Assembly (NCBI RefSeq): GCF_000429685.1
Contig: NZ_AUCI01000024.1
Coordinates: 1-50,504, forward strand
Length of the DNA: 50,504 bases
Direction of reading: 5' to 3'
From: Salibacterium aidingense DSM 18341
GTDB lineage: Bacteria; Bacillota; Bacilli; Bacillales; Marinococcaceae
The notes under the pieces were generated by a model. The model was not told the DNA's origin. It worked only from the letters and a program-made list of their open reading frames with translations, and made no database searches. The position numbers and the translations under genes were made by a program. This document shows, piece by piece, positions 40,458-50,504 of this stretch (positions within the stretch are counted from its first letter, which is position 1; each line of letters opens with the position of its first letter).

Positions 40458-42134
40458 TTAGGCGTCTCCCTCAACTGATGCTCTTATTGGAACCACGGCA
40501 TCATGCAGCTGCTGTTCCAGCTCCTGCCGGAAGCGCTCGGTTTGTTCGCTGCTCCATTCCAGTTCCGCAGCCATAAAGGCCTGTACCGCCTCTTTCCATT
40601 CATGAACCCAGTGTATATCAAAATAAAGAGCGCCGGTACGCCTTGTAAAAAAGTCAAGCAGGGTTTCTGTCATTTCTTCCTCCAGTGCGTATTTTACCTG
40701 TGCGTAAACAAACGGGGGCAGCCCATATGGTTTTCTTTCTTCCGTCGACTCCTGCTGAATGATTTCATAGAGCCGGTCCACGTTGGAACCATAGGTGTCC
40801 GCCAGCTTGGATGCTTCTTCCGGGGAAAGGCCCGCTTCCTCTCCCAGCTTAGTTTTTTCTTTTACAAACGCCTGGAACGCACGGGCATCGCCGACATCCC
40901 CGCCGGAAAGTGTCCAATGCTTGGTCTGGCAGCGCTGAAAAATAAGCTCATACTCTTTCTGAAATCGTTCAGCCACTTTATCGACCACATTTTCCGCCAT
41001 TTTCCGATACCCGGTAAGTTTCCCGCCTGCAATGGAAAAAATGCCGGATTGGTGCTCCCACACCTCATCTTTCCGGGAAATTTCCGATGGATCTTTTCCT
41101 TCTTCTGCAATCAGCGGCCGCAGCCCGGCCCAGCTCGATTCGACGTCTTCTGCCGCCACATTCACATCAGGAAACATATAGTGGATAGCATCCAGCAGAT
41201 AATCTCGGTCTTCCTCTGTCATTTTAGGGTTGGCAATATTTCCTTCATACACCGTATCGGTTGTTCCGACATAGGTTTTGCCTTCCCGGGGAATCGCAAA
41301 AACCATCCGGCCGTCGGGAGTGTCGAAGTAAACAGCCTGGGTCAGCGGAAATATACTGTTATCAAAGACAAGATGAATTCCTTTTGTGAGTCTAAGGTGC
41401 TTATCTTTTTTGGCGTTGTCTTTTTCGCGTAGTTGATCCACCCAGGGGCCGGCCGCATTAATAATTTTACGGGCCCTTATCCTATACGTTCCCCCGTTCA
41501 ATTGATCCTCTGCTATCACGCCAACCGCCTTTTGTCCGTCATACACAAAATCAATGACTTTTGTATAGTTGAGAAGAGCGGCTCCGTTTTGGGCGGCTTC
41601 TTTGGCGGTTTCAATCGTTAACCTTGCGTCATCTGTCTTATATTCGACATAGTAGCCGCTGCCGCGAAGGCCTTCTTTTTTAATCAGGGGAGCTTTCCGA
41701 AGGGTTTCCTCCCGATTGAACATCTGCCGGCGTTCACTTCGTCTGACGCCGGCGAGAAAATCATAGACACGCAGGCCGAGGGAGGTGGATACCGGCCCGA
41801 AATTACCGCCTTTGTGGAAGGGAAGCATCATCCATTCCGGGGTGGTTACGTGCGGGGCATTTTGATATACAATCTCTCGTTCTTTTCCAACTTCCGCCAC
41901 CATTTTCACTTCAAACTGCTTCAGGTAGCGCAGCCCTCCGTGCACCAGCTTGGTCGAGCGGCTGGACGTTCCTGCAGCAAAGTCCTGCATCTCAACAAGC
42001 GCCGTATTCATCCCCCTCGTTGCCGCATCGAGAGCAATCCCGGAACCAGTGATCCCGCCTCCTATGACTAACACATCAAATTCCTCATTCTCCAGCTGCT
42101 GTTTTACTGTCTTTCGTTGTTTACTGGAAAACAT
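40458..42134 (-). CDS. glpD: Aerobic glycerol-3-phosphate dehydrogenase
   Basis: FAD enzyme at the membrane that oxidises glycerol 3-phosphate to DHAP and passes electrons to quinone. The 558-aa protein is normal length for Bacillus GlpD. Seen: FDVLVIGGGITGSGIALDAA (FAD), SSRSTKLVHGGLRYLKQFE, GPWVDQLR, TYVGTTDT and the C-terminal helical domain. I start it at 42134, where AAGGAGG lies 8 bases upstream; the 28 extra codons in the open frame have no ribosome site. It follows glpK on the same strand, with a strong terminator in the gap. Confidence 0.96.
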   Translation of the reverse strand: MFSSKQRKTVKQQLENEEFDVLVIGGGITGSGIALDAATRGMNTALVEMQDFAAGTSSRSTKLVHGGLRYLKQFEVKMVAEVGKEREIVYQNAPHVTTPEWMMLPFHKGGNFGPVSTSLGLRVYDFLAGVRRSERRQMFNREETLRKAPLIKKEGLRGSGYYVEYKTDDARLTIETAKEAAQNGAALLNYTKVIDFVYDGQKAVGVIAEDQLNGGTYRIRARKIINAAGPWVDQLREKDNAKKDKHLRLTKGIHLVFDNSIFPLTQAVYFDTPDGRMVFAIPREGKTYVGTTDTVYEGNIANPKMTEEDRDYLLDAIHYMFPDVNVAAEDVESSWAGLRPLIAEEGKDPSEISRKDEVWEHQSGIFSIAGGKLTGYRKMAENVVDKVAERFQKEYELIFQRCQTKHWTLSGGDVGDARAFQAFVKEKTKLGEEAGLSPEEASKLADTYGSNVDRLYEIIQQESTEERKPYGLPPFVYAQVKYALEEEMTETLLDFFTRRTGALYFDIHWVHEWKEAVQAFMAAELEWSSEQTERFRQELEQQLHDAVVPIRASVEGDA

Positions 42135-42314
42135 CGCTGAGACCTCCTTCATTAAAATAAGTAAATCTGTTTTCGTAATAAATAAATGACATTCTGTGAT
42201 GAATAAATTCTCTGCCACAAGAAGAATCCATCCCTTGCCGAGAGATGTATAAGCCCAAATAATGAAAAAACAAGGGGATACAATAAGGAAAATCCTGTAG
42301 AATTGTTTTCCCTA

Positions 42315-42370
42315 TTAAAAAAAACCAGAAAATCCCTTTTTTCTATTTTAAAAAAGGGTTTTCTGGTTTC
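42315..42370 (-). terminator. Strong terminator between glpK and glpD
   Basis: A 20-bp stem (AAACCAGAAAA, CCC, TTTTTT and complements, one bulged base) at 42322-42369, followed on the minus strand by eight Ts. It ends glpK. If glpD has no promoter of its own it would also be a control point for a GlpP-type antiterminator. Confidence 0.9.
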
Positions 42371-42404
42371 TCATGATCTCCAACCATCCTATTAACTTTT
42401 GTCC

Positions 42405-43973
<1,569 letters not shown>

Positions 43974-44023
43974 CTCAATATCTCCGTCACATCTATTAAC
44001 TTACCTTTAACCTACTACACAAT

Positions 44024-44037
44024 TGAAAGCGCCGTCA
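44024..44037 (+). promoter_or_regulatory. CcpA cre box in the glpK promoter
   Basis: TGAAAGCGCCGTCA matches the cre consensus at 13 of 14 positions. It overlaps a minus-strand promoter candidate (TTGACG, 18-base spacer, TAGGTT), so CcpA could repress glpK. Confidence 0.65.
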
Positions 44038-44158
44038 ATACTTTTGACGGACGTTTATGTTTTTTCTTGATAATACATTAAAACTTTCTACTTTCATTTT
44101 CCTAATGATAAATTATTTATAGACTACTCTTTCTATAGTTCCTGTTCTATACTGTTAG

Positions 44159-44341
44159 ATACAAATATTAGGTGAGCTTGAAAATGATCCGAACGTAACG
44201 GACAAAAAATTCCCAGGAAACCCAACACGCTCTTATAGGTCTAAATCGCCTTTGAAAATAATAGCTGAATTAAGTACATGGGAAAGACATTCCGAGGAAG
44301 AAATAAATCATATGCTTACCCTCTATAAAAACGTTACGTGA
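44159..44341 (+). pseudogene. Remnant of an unrecognised gene
   Basis: An open frame of 60 codons after an in-frame TAG has no ATG, GTG or TTG start upstream of its body but reads like real protein: GELENDPNVTDKKFPGNPTR, then SYRSKSPLKIIAELSTWERH and SEEEINHMLTLYKNV, ending at TGA. Balanced composition and lack of a start suggest the 3' part of a decayed gene. The family is not recognised. It could also be chance. Confidence 0.35.
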
Positions 44342-44493
44342 ACAAGGAAAGGCTGTCCTATACGATTAACCTTCAACAGCTGTAAAGTCATCATTTAAAA
44401 TAATTTTACAAATATTCACATCATGGCCTGGTTCCGGAATAAATTTGATATTTTTTTAAGTTATCACGACTCGAGGGAAGTGCCTCCTTTTTG

Positions 44494-44522
44494 TTGACAT
44501 AATGATAATGAAGCCATACAGT
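44494..44522 (+). promoter_or_regulatory. Promoter of lhgO
   Basis: TTGACA (44494-44499), 17-base spacer, TACAGT (44517-44522), 30 bases before the lhgO start. Confidence 0.75.
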
Positions 44523-44552
44523 TGCCTATAACAATGACGGGGAGAGATGAAA

Positions 44553-45734
44553 ATGTACGATTTTGTGATCATTGGCGGCGGGATTGTCGGGCTTGCGGCC
44601 GGGTATTCGATTCAGCAGAAAAAACCCAATGCTTCGATTCTAGTTCTGGAAAAAGAATTAGATTGGGCAGCCCATCAAACCGGCCATAACAGCGGGGTGA
44701 TCCATTCCGGCATCTATTACAGACCGGGGAGCTACAAAGCATCGTTTGCCCGGGCAGGCAATCAGTCGATGAAAACCTTTTGTGAAGAGCATAGCATTGC
44801 CTATGACGCCTGCGGTAAAGTGATCGTGGCGGCAGACGACAAAGAAATAACGCCTCTTGAAAACCTCTATCAGCGCGGCATTCAAAACGGGCTAGCAGTT
44901 GAAAAGCTTTCCACTGCGCAGTTAAAGGAAAAAGAACCATATGCCGCCGGAGCTGCCGCCCTTTACGTTCCTTCCACCGGGATTGTTGATTTCAAGCAGG
45001 TGAGCCAAACCCTGGCCGGCCTTCTCGAAACAGGGGGCGCCGTAATGAAACGGGGAACAGAGGTAACCGCTGTTACCGAAACGAATGAGAACGTCATAGT
45101 GGAAACAAACCGAGAGACATATGAAGCCGGCACGCTTATTAACTGTGCGGGGCTGCACAGTGACCGTATCGCCCGGATGGCAGGCTACCTCACTGATGTG
45201 AAAATCGTTCCGTTCCGGGGAGAGTATTACAAGCTGAAAGAACAGAGTCGCCACCTTGTAAAGAACCTGATTTATCCCGTTCCAAATCCTGATTTCCCGT
45301 TCCTCGGGGTTCATTTCACACGAATGATGGACGGGGAAGTGGAGGCCGGCCCTAATGCGGTGCTGGGCTTCAGGCGAGAGGGGTACCGCAAACGTGATAT
45401 GCATGCCCGGGATTTTTTCGAAGTGATGACCTACAGGGGATTCTGGAAACTGGCGGCTCAGTACAAAAAAGAAGGAGCGAATGAAATAATTCGTTCCCTC
45501 CGTAAAAAGAAATTCGTAGAAAGCATGCAGAAGCTGCTGCCGGCCATCAGCGCAGACGATGTGGAAACCGCACCAGCTGGTGTGCGGGCACAGGCGTTAA
45601 AAGCAGACGGGAGCCTGATGGATGACTTTCATATCATCCAGGGCCGCCGCAGCCTGCATGTATGCAATGCGCCATCTCCCGCCGCTACCGCTTCTCTCCA
45701 AATCGGTGAAGAAATTGCCTCCCGCGTTCTTTAA
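44553..45734 (+). CDS. lhgO: L-2-hydroxyglutarate oxidase
   Basis: FAD enzyme that oxidises L-2-hydroxyglutarate to 2-oxoglutarate, passing electrons to the respiratory chain or oxygen. The 393-aa protein has the DAO fold: MYDFVIIGGGIVGLAAGYSI, EKELDWAAHQTGHNSGVIHS, GIYYRPGSYKASF, and the C-terminal VCNAPSPAATASLQIGEEIA typical of LhgO. ATG 44553 is better spaced to GGGGAG than 44547. It converges on glcF with stop codons overlapping (TTAA at 45731-45734) and no terminator between. Both the lhgO and glcDF products act on 2-hydroxy acids. Confidence 0.92.
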   Translation: MYDFVIIGGGIVGLAAGYSIQQKKPNASILVLEKELDWAAHQTGHNSGVIHSGIYYRPGSYKASFARAGNQSMKTFCEEHSIAYDACGKVIVAADDKEITPLENLYQRGIQNGLAVEKLSTAQLKEKEPYAAGAAALYVPSTGIVDFKQVSQTLAGLLETGGAVMKRGTEVTAVTETNENVIVETNRETYEAGTLINCAGLHSDRIARMAGYLTDVKIVPFRGEYYKLKEQSRHLVKNLIYPVPNPDFPFLGVHFTRMMDGEVEAGPNAVLGFRREGYRKRDMHARDFFEVMTYRGFWKLAAQYKKEGANEIIRSLRKKKFVESMQKLLPAISADDVETAPAGVRAQALKADGSLMDDFHIIQGRRSLHVCNAPSPAATASLQIGEEIASRVL

Positions 45735-47032
45735 GATCTGGGACGCGGCTCCGCTTCCATGAGCAGGTCAACCAGGTGGACCGCCTGCATATCACCACCT
45801 TTTCCTTCCCGCTCCACGCCCAATTTCATCTGCAGCAGACAGCCCGGATTCGTGGTCACAATGGCTTCTGGTTCGGCCCGTTTCACGTCTGCCATTTTCA
45901 CATCTAAAATGTCCATCGAATCTTCATAGTTTACGATATTATAAATACCAGCCGACCCGCAGCAAAAGTCCGGGTTGTTCATTTCTTTCAATGTAAGCCC
46001 CGGTATGTTTTCCATTAACAACCGCGGCGGCTCCTTCACCCGCTGCACATTCGACATATGGCAGGACGGCTGATAGGTGATTTCCTTTGATACTTCCTTT
46101 GAAAATTCAAGATTATCAAGTTCGACCAGCACTTCCGAGATATCTTTCACTTTTTCTTTAAAAGCCAACGCTCGTTTGTGCCAGTCCGTGCCTTCTTCAA
46201 ACATATGATCATACTCGATCAGGCGCGCGCCGCAGCCGCCGGCATTATTTACGATGTAATCGACGTCTTCTTCTTCAAACGCCTTAATATTTTCCATCGC
46301 CTGCTCCCTTGCCATCTCAACCTTGCCGGAATGGGCATGCAGTGCGCCGCAGCATGTCTGCTTTTCCGGAAGAATAACTTCTGCTCCGGACAGGCGGAGC
46401 AGCTCCACTGTATTCTGATTCGTACGGAAAAACACACTGTCCATGACACAGCCGGTGAAAAATGCTACCTTTGCGGTTGAGGTTCCGTCCGGTTTCACCC
46501 GCCGGTTCCGCTGTTTTCGTTCTTTCGGTGACGGCTGCGCGGGAATTACCTTTTCAAATTCTCCAAGGTGCAGCGGTGCCATCGAGGTCATCCGAAGGGT
46601 ATTTGCCGCTTTCTGCAGCCCAGATACCTGATACAGCCAAGTGGCATTGCCAAGGCGGGTCATCCAGGAAGAAGAAGGAAAAAAAGAGCCAAACAGAAAG
46701 TCCTCTGTTTTCTGCTGCCGCTTCGATTTTGTCCGGTTATTCTCCAGCGTCTCTTTCGCGGCTTCTAGTAAGTCCCCATACTGCACATCGGTAGGACAGA
46801 CGGTGGTACAGGCCATGCAGCCGAGGCATTTTTCAATTGGTTCTTCCAAATCTTCAAGCGATGCCTTTCCTTCGGCGACCATCTTTATCATATTAATACG
46901 GCCGCGCGGGGAATGTGTTTCTTTTTCCATTGTTTCATAGGTGGGACAGGCGGGCAGACAGTAGCCGCACTGCACACAGTCAAATGTTTTTCCGTATTCC
47001 AGCGATTCTTTTAACGATTTTACCTCACTCAT
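45731..47032 (-). CDS. glcF: Glycolate oxidase iron-sulfur subunit GlcF
   Basis: Electron-transfer subunit of the GlcDF 2-hydroxyacid dehydrogenase. The protein (433 aa from ATG 47032) has two N-terminal 4Fe-4S motifs, CVQCGYCLPACPTYE and CLGCMACTTVCPTDV, and C-terminal CCG domains (KQTCCGALHAHSG; TYQPSCHMSNVQRV; PDFCCGSAGIYN). A GTG start at 47035 is possible. There is no clear ribosome site, but the start overlaps the glcD end, so it is probably translationally coupled. GlcE is absent, as is normal in Firmicutes. Confidence 0.93.
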   Translation of the reverse strand: MSEVKSLKESLEYGKTFDCVQCGYCLPACPTYETMEKETHSPRGRINMIKMVAEGKASLEDLEEPIEKCLGCMACTTVCPTDVQYGDLLEAAKETLENNRTKSKRQQKTEDFLFGSFFPSSSWMTRLGNATWLYQVSGLQKAANTLRMTSMAPLHLGEFEKVIPAQPSPKERKQRNRRVKPDGTSTAKVAFFTGCVMDSVFFRTNQNTVELLRLSGAEVILPEKQTCCGALHAHSGKVEMAREQAMENIKAFEEEDVDYIVNNAGGCGARLIEYDHMFEEGTDWHKRALAFKEKVKDISEVLVELDNLEFSKEVSKEITYQPSCHMSNVQRVKEPPRLLMENIPGLTLKEMNNPDFCCGSAGIYNIVNYEDSMDILDVKMADVKRAEPEAIVTTNPGCLLQMKLGVEREGKGGDMQAVHLVDLLMEAEPRPRS

Positions 47033-48431
47033 CACGTAACACCAACTTTGTCTGTCCTTTTTCAGGGAAGATTTTACCCGGATTCAAAATATTGCTCGGG
47101 TCCCAGGCTGCTTTAATCCGTTTCATCATGTCCACGCCGACCGGTCCAAGCTCCTGTTCCATAAAAGCGGACTTCATCGTGCCAATGCCATGTTCCCCGG
47201 ATAAAGTGCCGCCAAGATCAATGGCCGCTTCGAAAATTTCCGCCACCGCGTTTTCGACCCGTTCCATTTCTTCCGTGTCCCTTTTATCACACATGACATC
47301 GGGATGAAGGTTACCGTCTCCGGCGTGGCCGAATACGACAATATCTACATTGTACTTTTCCTTAATCGCCTGCAAACGGCCCATCATCGGGCCGATCTTG
47401 CTCCGCGGTACGGTGGCATCCTCTGACACTTTGGTTGGCTTAATCGTTGCGATGGCCGGAGATACAAGCTTTCTGGCCTGCCATATTTTCGCCGCTTCTT
47501 CTTCGGTCTCTGGAATTTGTGTTGCTGACGCTTCAAGTTCCTCCATAATTTTCTGGACCTGTTCTGTTTCCATTTGAATCGCTTCCGGATGGCCGTCCAG
47601 CTCAATAATTAAGATCGCGGCAGCTTCCACCGGGAGTCCGATCGGATTATAGTTTTCAACCGCTTTAATGCATTCCTGATCGACAAATTCCATTTTCGAC
47701 GGCAGAATTCCGGATGTAAGCGTTTTCGAAGTGGCTTCGCCTGCCAGCTCCACGTCATCAAACACAGCCATCAGGGTCTGTACAGCCGGTGGTTTTGGTA
47801 CAAGTTTTACCGTAGCTTCTGTAATCACCCCTAGTGTTCCTTCCGAGCCGATAATCAGTTTTGTCAGGTCAAAGCCGGTGACATTTTTAATGGTTCGCCC
47901 GCCGGTTTTCATGATCTCTCCTTCCGGGGTCACCACTTCAAGGCCGATTACGTAATCCTTCGTCACGCCGTATTTGAGGCCGCGCGGTCCGCCGGAATTT
48001 TCGGCAAGATTGCCGCCGATCGTGCATACATGAGCGCTGCTTGGGTCCGGCGGATACATCAAGCCGTGCGGTTCAACTGTTTTATTAATATCAGCTGTCA
48101 GCACACTTGGCGACACAATTGCAATGAGGTCATCCGCAAACACATCGATGGTTTCCGGCCACTGCGACATATCCAGTACAATTCCGCCTTTCACCGGAAG
48201 GGGCCCGCCGCTTAAACTGGTGGACTGTCCTCTCGGTGTAACCGGCACCATGTATTGGTTCGCGGTTTTCAAGACATGTACCGTTTCTTCTTTATTTTTT
48301 ACCTGCACCACGGCTTCCGGCAGATATTCTCCGAAGGAAGCGTCAAAACTGTAGCTGAAACGGTCTGCTGTATCTGTTAATATCTGCTTTTCAGGAATGT
48401 TCTCCTTGAGCTTCGTTATCCAACCGCTCAT
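47025..48431 (-). CDS. glcD: FAD-linked 2-hydroxyacid dehydrogenase GlcD
   Basis: Catalytic subunit oxidising glycolate or a D-2-hydroxy acid. The 468-aa protein has the FAD-binding PCMH domain (TPRGQSTSLSGGPLPVKGG, ENSGGPRGLKYGVTKDYVIG) and the C-terminal FAD-oxidase part (VVFGHAGDGNLHPD; LSGEHGIGTMKSAFM; AAWDPSNILNPGKIFP). AGAGGAG precedes the ATG. It overlaps both the upstream gntR gene and the downstream glcF, a tight three-gene operon. D-lactate or D-2-hydroxyglutarate are possible alternatives to glycolate. Confidence 0.93.
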   Translation of the reverse strand: MSGWITKLKENIPEKQILTDTADRFSYSFDASFGEYLPEAVVQVKNKEETVHVLKTANQYMVPVTPRGQSTSLSGGPLPVKGGIVLDMSQWPETIDVFADDLIAIVSPSVLTADINKTVEPHGLMYPPDPSSAHVCTIGGNLAENSGGPRGLKYGVTKDYVIGLEVVTPEGEIMKTGGRTIKNVTGFDLTKLIIGSEGTLGVITEATVKLVPKPPAVQTLMAVFDDVELAGEATSKTLTSGILPSKMEFVDQECIKAVENYNPIGLPVEAAAILIIELDGHPEAIQMETEQVQKIMEELEASATQIPETEEEAAKIWQARKLVSPAIATIKPTKVSEDATVPRSKIGPMMGRLQAIKEKYNVDIVVFGHAGDGNLHPDVMCDKRDTEEMERVENAVAEIFEAAIDLGGTLSGEHGIGTMKSAFMEQELGPVGVDMMKRIKAAWDPSNILNPGKIFPEKGQTKLVLRDE

Positions 48432-49131
48432 TGATATCTCCTCTTTTCATCGTAAAGTGTTCTTTCGCATTCGTGAGATGTTCATTCATGGCATTTTCAG
48501 CAGCGGACGGCTCCTGATTTTTAATCGCATCAAAAATTCTGTCGTGCTCTTCCAACAGCTGCGGCCGTTTCCCCGCATCCATCATATAATTCATAAGCAG
48601 AAACTTGATAGCTTTGCGGTGCAGCGTTGAAATATTCTCCATCGTCTGGATTAATACACTGTTATGAGAAGCTTTTGCAATTTCCCGGTGAAAAGCAATA
48701 TCTTCATCGTGCCCAATTTGGTCCTGGCGCTGCGAGGCACTTACAGACCCGAGCGCACGCTCAATGTTCTGCAGGTCCTCCATGGATCTCCTCTCTGCCG
48801 CAAGACGGGCGGCCCCGGATTCCACGATCAAGCGTGTTTCAAACACATGAACGATTTCTGCGGGATCGATAAACTCAAACGGTGTCTCTTCCAATAAGCT
48901 ACCTGCCGGAATGGACTGCACCACACTTCCGCCGCCCTGTTTTGAAACAATCAAGCCGCTTGCTTCTAAAATGCTAAGCGCTTCCCTAACCGGGGTCCTG
49001 CTCACGCCAAACATTTCCGTGAGCCTGCTTTCTGTCGGAAGCCTGTCCCCCGGCTGCATGTTCTCTGACTTCATCATCTCCTTTATGTAGTCAAAAATCT
49101 GGATGGACACTTTTTTCCGATCAATCTTCAT
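48391..49131 (-). CDS. FadR-subfamily GntR regulator of glcDF
   Basis: A 246-aa regulator first in the glc operon. The winged HTH reads LPTESRLTEMFGVSRTPVRE (about 33-52), and the FCD domain (about 90-230) has VHVFETRLIVESGAARLAAE and DIAFHREIAKASHN, with metal-binding Asp/His positions as in lactate and glycolate sensors. It overlaps glcD by 41 bases. A palindrome in its upstream region suggests autoregulation. ATG 49131 is preferred; TTG 49137 would add two residues. It resembles LutR in layout but is clearly separate in sequence. Confidence 0.85.
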   Translation of the reverse strand: MKIDRKKVSIQIFDYIKEMMKSENMQPGDRLPTESRLTEMFGVSRTPVREALSILEASGLIVSKQGGGSVVQSIPAGSLLEETPFEFIDPAEIVHVFETRLIVESGAARLAAERRSMEDLQNIERALGSVSASQRQDQIGHDEDIAFHREIAKASHNSVLIQTMENISTLHRKAIKFLLMNYMMDAGKRPQLLEEHDRIFDAIKNQEPSAAENAMNEHLTNAKEHFTMKRGDINERLDNEAQGEHS

Positions 49132-49158
49132 CTGCAAGGAACCTTCCCTTATAAAAAT

Positions 49159-49177
49159 TTGTATGATAAGTATACAA
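49159..49177. promoter_or_regulatory. Candidate operator of the glc operon
   Basis: TTGTAT (49159-49164) and ATACAA (49172-49177) are exact inverted repeats with a 7-base spacer, 28 bases upstream of the gntR start. This position suits a GntR operator with autoregulation. Confidence 0.6.
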
Positions 49178-49331
49178 TATTAAATAACACTCCAAAAGAG
49201 TTAATTTCTGATTTTTTGTTATATCAGTTGCAATAGGAGGGTACTTCTCTTTACAATGGAATATTGTAAGAAACCCGTATAAGCCTATACGCGTGTGTAT
49301 CTTGCAAATATAACACAGATAGGTGATGGAA

Positions 49332-50297
49332 ATGGAAAATAATTACCAGGTACTGCTTTATTACAAGTATGTCTACATCGACGATCCGGAGGCGTTTTCG
49401 ATCGAGCATCTTGACTACTGTAAAGAGCTCGGCCTGCGCGGACGGATTCTCGTGGCGCATGAAGGATTGAACGGCACTGTATCCGGTACGGTGGAACAGA
49501 CGAATCAATATATGGAAGACCTTCGGAAAGACCCTCGTTTTTCCGGCATTGAATTCAAAATCGATAAGGCGGACGGTCACGCCTTTAAGAAAATGCACGT
49601 ACGGCATCGGGATGAAATCGTCTCCTTCCGCCTCGAAGAAGACATTAATCCAAACGAACTTACCGGCAATTATTTAAGCCCGAAAGAGTTTTACAAAAAA
49701 ATGCAAGAAGAAAACACTGTTATTATCGATGCCCGCAATGACTATGAATACGACCTCGGTCATTTCCGCGGCGCCATCCGTCCGGACATCAATGCGTTCC
49801 GCGAACTTCCGGAATGGATTGAAGACCATAAGGAGGAACTGGAAGGCAAGCAGATCCTCACGTACTGCACCGGCGGCATCCGCTGTGAGAAATTTTCCGG
49901 CTGGCTGAAAAACAAAGGCTTCGACAATGTCAATCAACTTCACGGCGGTATTGTCTCCTATGGCAAAGATGAAGAAGTGCAAGGGAAGCTGTGGGACGGC
50001 CAGTGCTACGTTTTCGATGAAAGGATCAGCGTTCCAATCAACCAGGAAGAGCATGTTATCGTCGGCCGCGATCACTTTGACGGCCAGCCGTGCGAACGTT
50101 ACGTTAACTGCGCCGCCCCGGAATGCAACGACCAAATTCTCTGTTCGGAAGAAAACGAGCACAAATACCTGCGCGGCTGCTCCCCTGAATGCCGCATTGA
50201 TCCGGAAAACCGTTATATTATTGAACACTCCCTGACCCAGGACGAATGGGAAGAACGGTTAAACCTGATTGGGGAAAGCCTGAAACAAAGAGTATAG
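49332..50297 (+). CDS. trhO: tRNA uridine-34 hydroxylase TrhO (rhodanese-like)
   Basis: O2-dependent enzyme that makes 5-hydroxyuridine at the wobble position of tRNAs. The 321-aa protein has the N-terminal acylphosphatase-like domain ([39 protein letters not shown]), a rhodanese domain with the catalytic cysteine in [16 protein letters not shown], and a C-terminal cysteine-rich tail ([22 protein letters not shown]). ATG 49332 follows AGGTG at usual spacing; earlier GTG/ATG codons overlap that site. B. subtilis YbfQ is the known relative. It is monocistronic and unrelated to the neighbouring operons. Confidence 0.93.
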   Translation: MENNYQVLLYYKYVYIDDPEAFSIEHLDYCKELGLRGRILVAHEGLNGTVSGTVEQTNQYMEDLRKDPRFSGIEFKIDKADGHAFKKMHVRHRDEIVSFRLEEDINPNELTGNYLSPKEFYKKMQEENTVIIDARNDYEYDLGHFRGAIRPDINAFRELPEWIEDHKEELEGKQILTYCTGGIRCEKFSGWLKNKGFDNVNQLHGGIVSYGKDEEVQGKLWDGQCYVFDERISVPINQEEHVIVGRDHFDGQPCERYVNCAAPECNDQILCSEENEHKYLRGCSPECRIDPENRYIIEHSLTQDEWEERLNLIGESLKQRV

Positions 50298-50351
50298 CCC
50301 CATTATGGGCCGGGCATCTCCGGTGTTTCCGCAGCGTATGGAAAGATGGGC

Positions 50352-50368
50352 GGACATTTATTCCGTTA
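50352..50368. repeat. Inverted copy of the 17-bp repeat seen at 440-456
   Basis: GGACATTTATTCCGTTA is the exact reverse complement of TAACGGAATAAATGTCC at 440-456. Confidence 0.75.
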
Positions 50369-50429
50369 AGGACCGATATTATGGGGTTTTGAAGGAAGAG
50401 ACGGACATATTGGATCTATGTCAAGAAAG

Positions 50430-50504
50430 TAGACACCCTTTTTTATGATTTGTCCGTTATAAAACGGAACGGACGCAGGTTTTTTCCCACCTGTCAGGAT
50501 AGAT
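50430..50504 (+). mobile_element. Possible left end of a second IS3-type element, running off the right edge
   Basis: From 50430 the sequence reads TAGACACCCTTTTTTATG, similar to the end of the left-hand IS read outward from 317 (TGGACACCTTCTTCATGG), and ATAAAAC follows at nearly the same offset in both. No coding part is in the window, so this is a tentative call. Confidence 0.4.

Noticed and set aside
40503-41432. 309-codon open frame antisense to glpD
   Set aside because: It is a shadow of glpD, with composition typical of antisense frames and no ribosome site.
49674-50228. 184-codon open frame antisense to trhO
   Set aside because: trhO is clear; the antisense frame has no motif or ribosome site.

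Overview
The window reads as chromosome from a low-to-moderate G+C Bacillota, most likely a halotolerant or alkaliphilic Bacillaceae. Reasons: strong GGAGG-type ribosome binding sites, Firmicute gene orders (mtlA-mtlR-mtlF-mtlD, lutABC with a FadR-type regulator, glpK/glpD with a GlpP-type leader terminator), CcpA cre boxes, and a Bacillaceae-type intergenic repeat at about 37.85-37.98 kb. The species cannot be named from the sequence. I see no rRNA, tRNA, CRISPR array or phage genes.

Layout. 0-0.3 kb: 5' end of an IS3-type transposase gene running off the left edge. 0.78-5.93 kb: mannitol PTS operon. 6.1-9.9 kb: fructose/mannose-type PTS (EIIA, EIIBC) with its PRD activator. 10.0-11.1 kb: two GNAT acetyltransferases. 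11.2-12.5 kb: membrane-anchored TolB-like propeller protein. 12.85-16.5 kb: lutR and the lactate-utilization genes lutABC. 16.6-17.0 kb: DinB-like protein. 17.3-34.2 kb: catabolic island. 34.3-36.8 kb: BCCT transporter and a third IclR regulator. 36.85-40.2 kb: a 31-codon gene, NmrA-like reductase, Old Yellow Enzyme and quinone reductase. 40.5-43.9 kb: glpD and glpK. 44.5-49.1 kb: lhgO facing glcF-glcD-gntR. 49.3-50.3 kb: trhO. The right edge looks like the start of a second, related IS pointing outward.

The most interesting part is 17.3-34.2 kb. It holds two paralogous IclR regulators, a TAXI/TRAP carrier, a Zn alcohol dehydrogenase, an SDR, and an operon with alpha/beta hydrolase, LLM flavin monooxygenase, RutB-like amidohydrolase, FMN reductase, an unrecognised 115-aa protein and a RibBA-like protein whose RibB active-site residues look lost. 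Next come an FAD aromatic hydroxylase, an aldehyde dehydrogenase, an FAH-family hydrolase and a gentisate 1,2-dioxygenase. Four promoters carry the same three-half-site operator, TGAG-N8-CTCA-N5-TGAG, just downstream of the -10 box. This ties the four transcription units into one apparent IclR regulon. Two of them also carry near-identical cre boxes. I infer an inducible, glucose-repressed pathway: a TRAP-imported compound is opened by a two-component flavin monooxygenase, its amide is hydrolysed, and an aromatic part goes through gentisate to pyruvate and a C4 acid. The substrate is not determined by the sequence; an N-heterocycle or amide-bearing aromatic fits best.

The rest is ordinary carbon metabolism: mannitol, hexose, lactate, glycerol-3-phosphate, glycolate and L-2-hydroxyglutarate.
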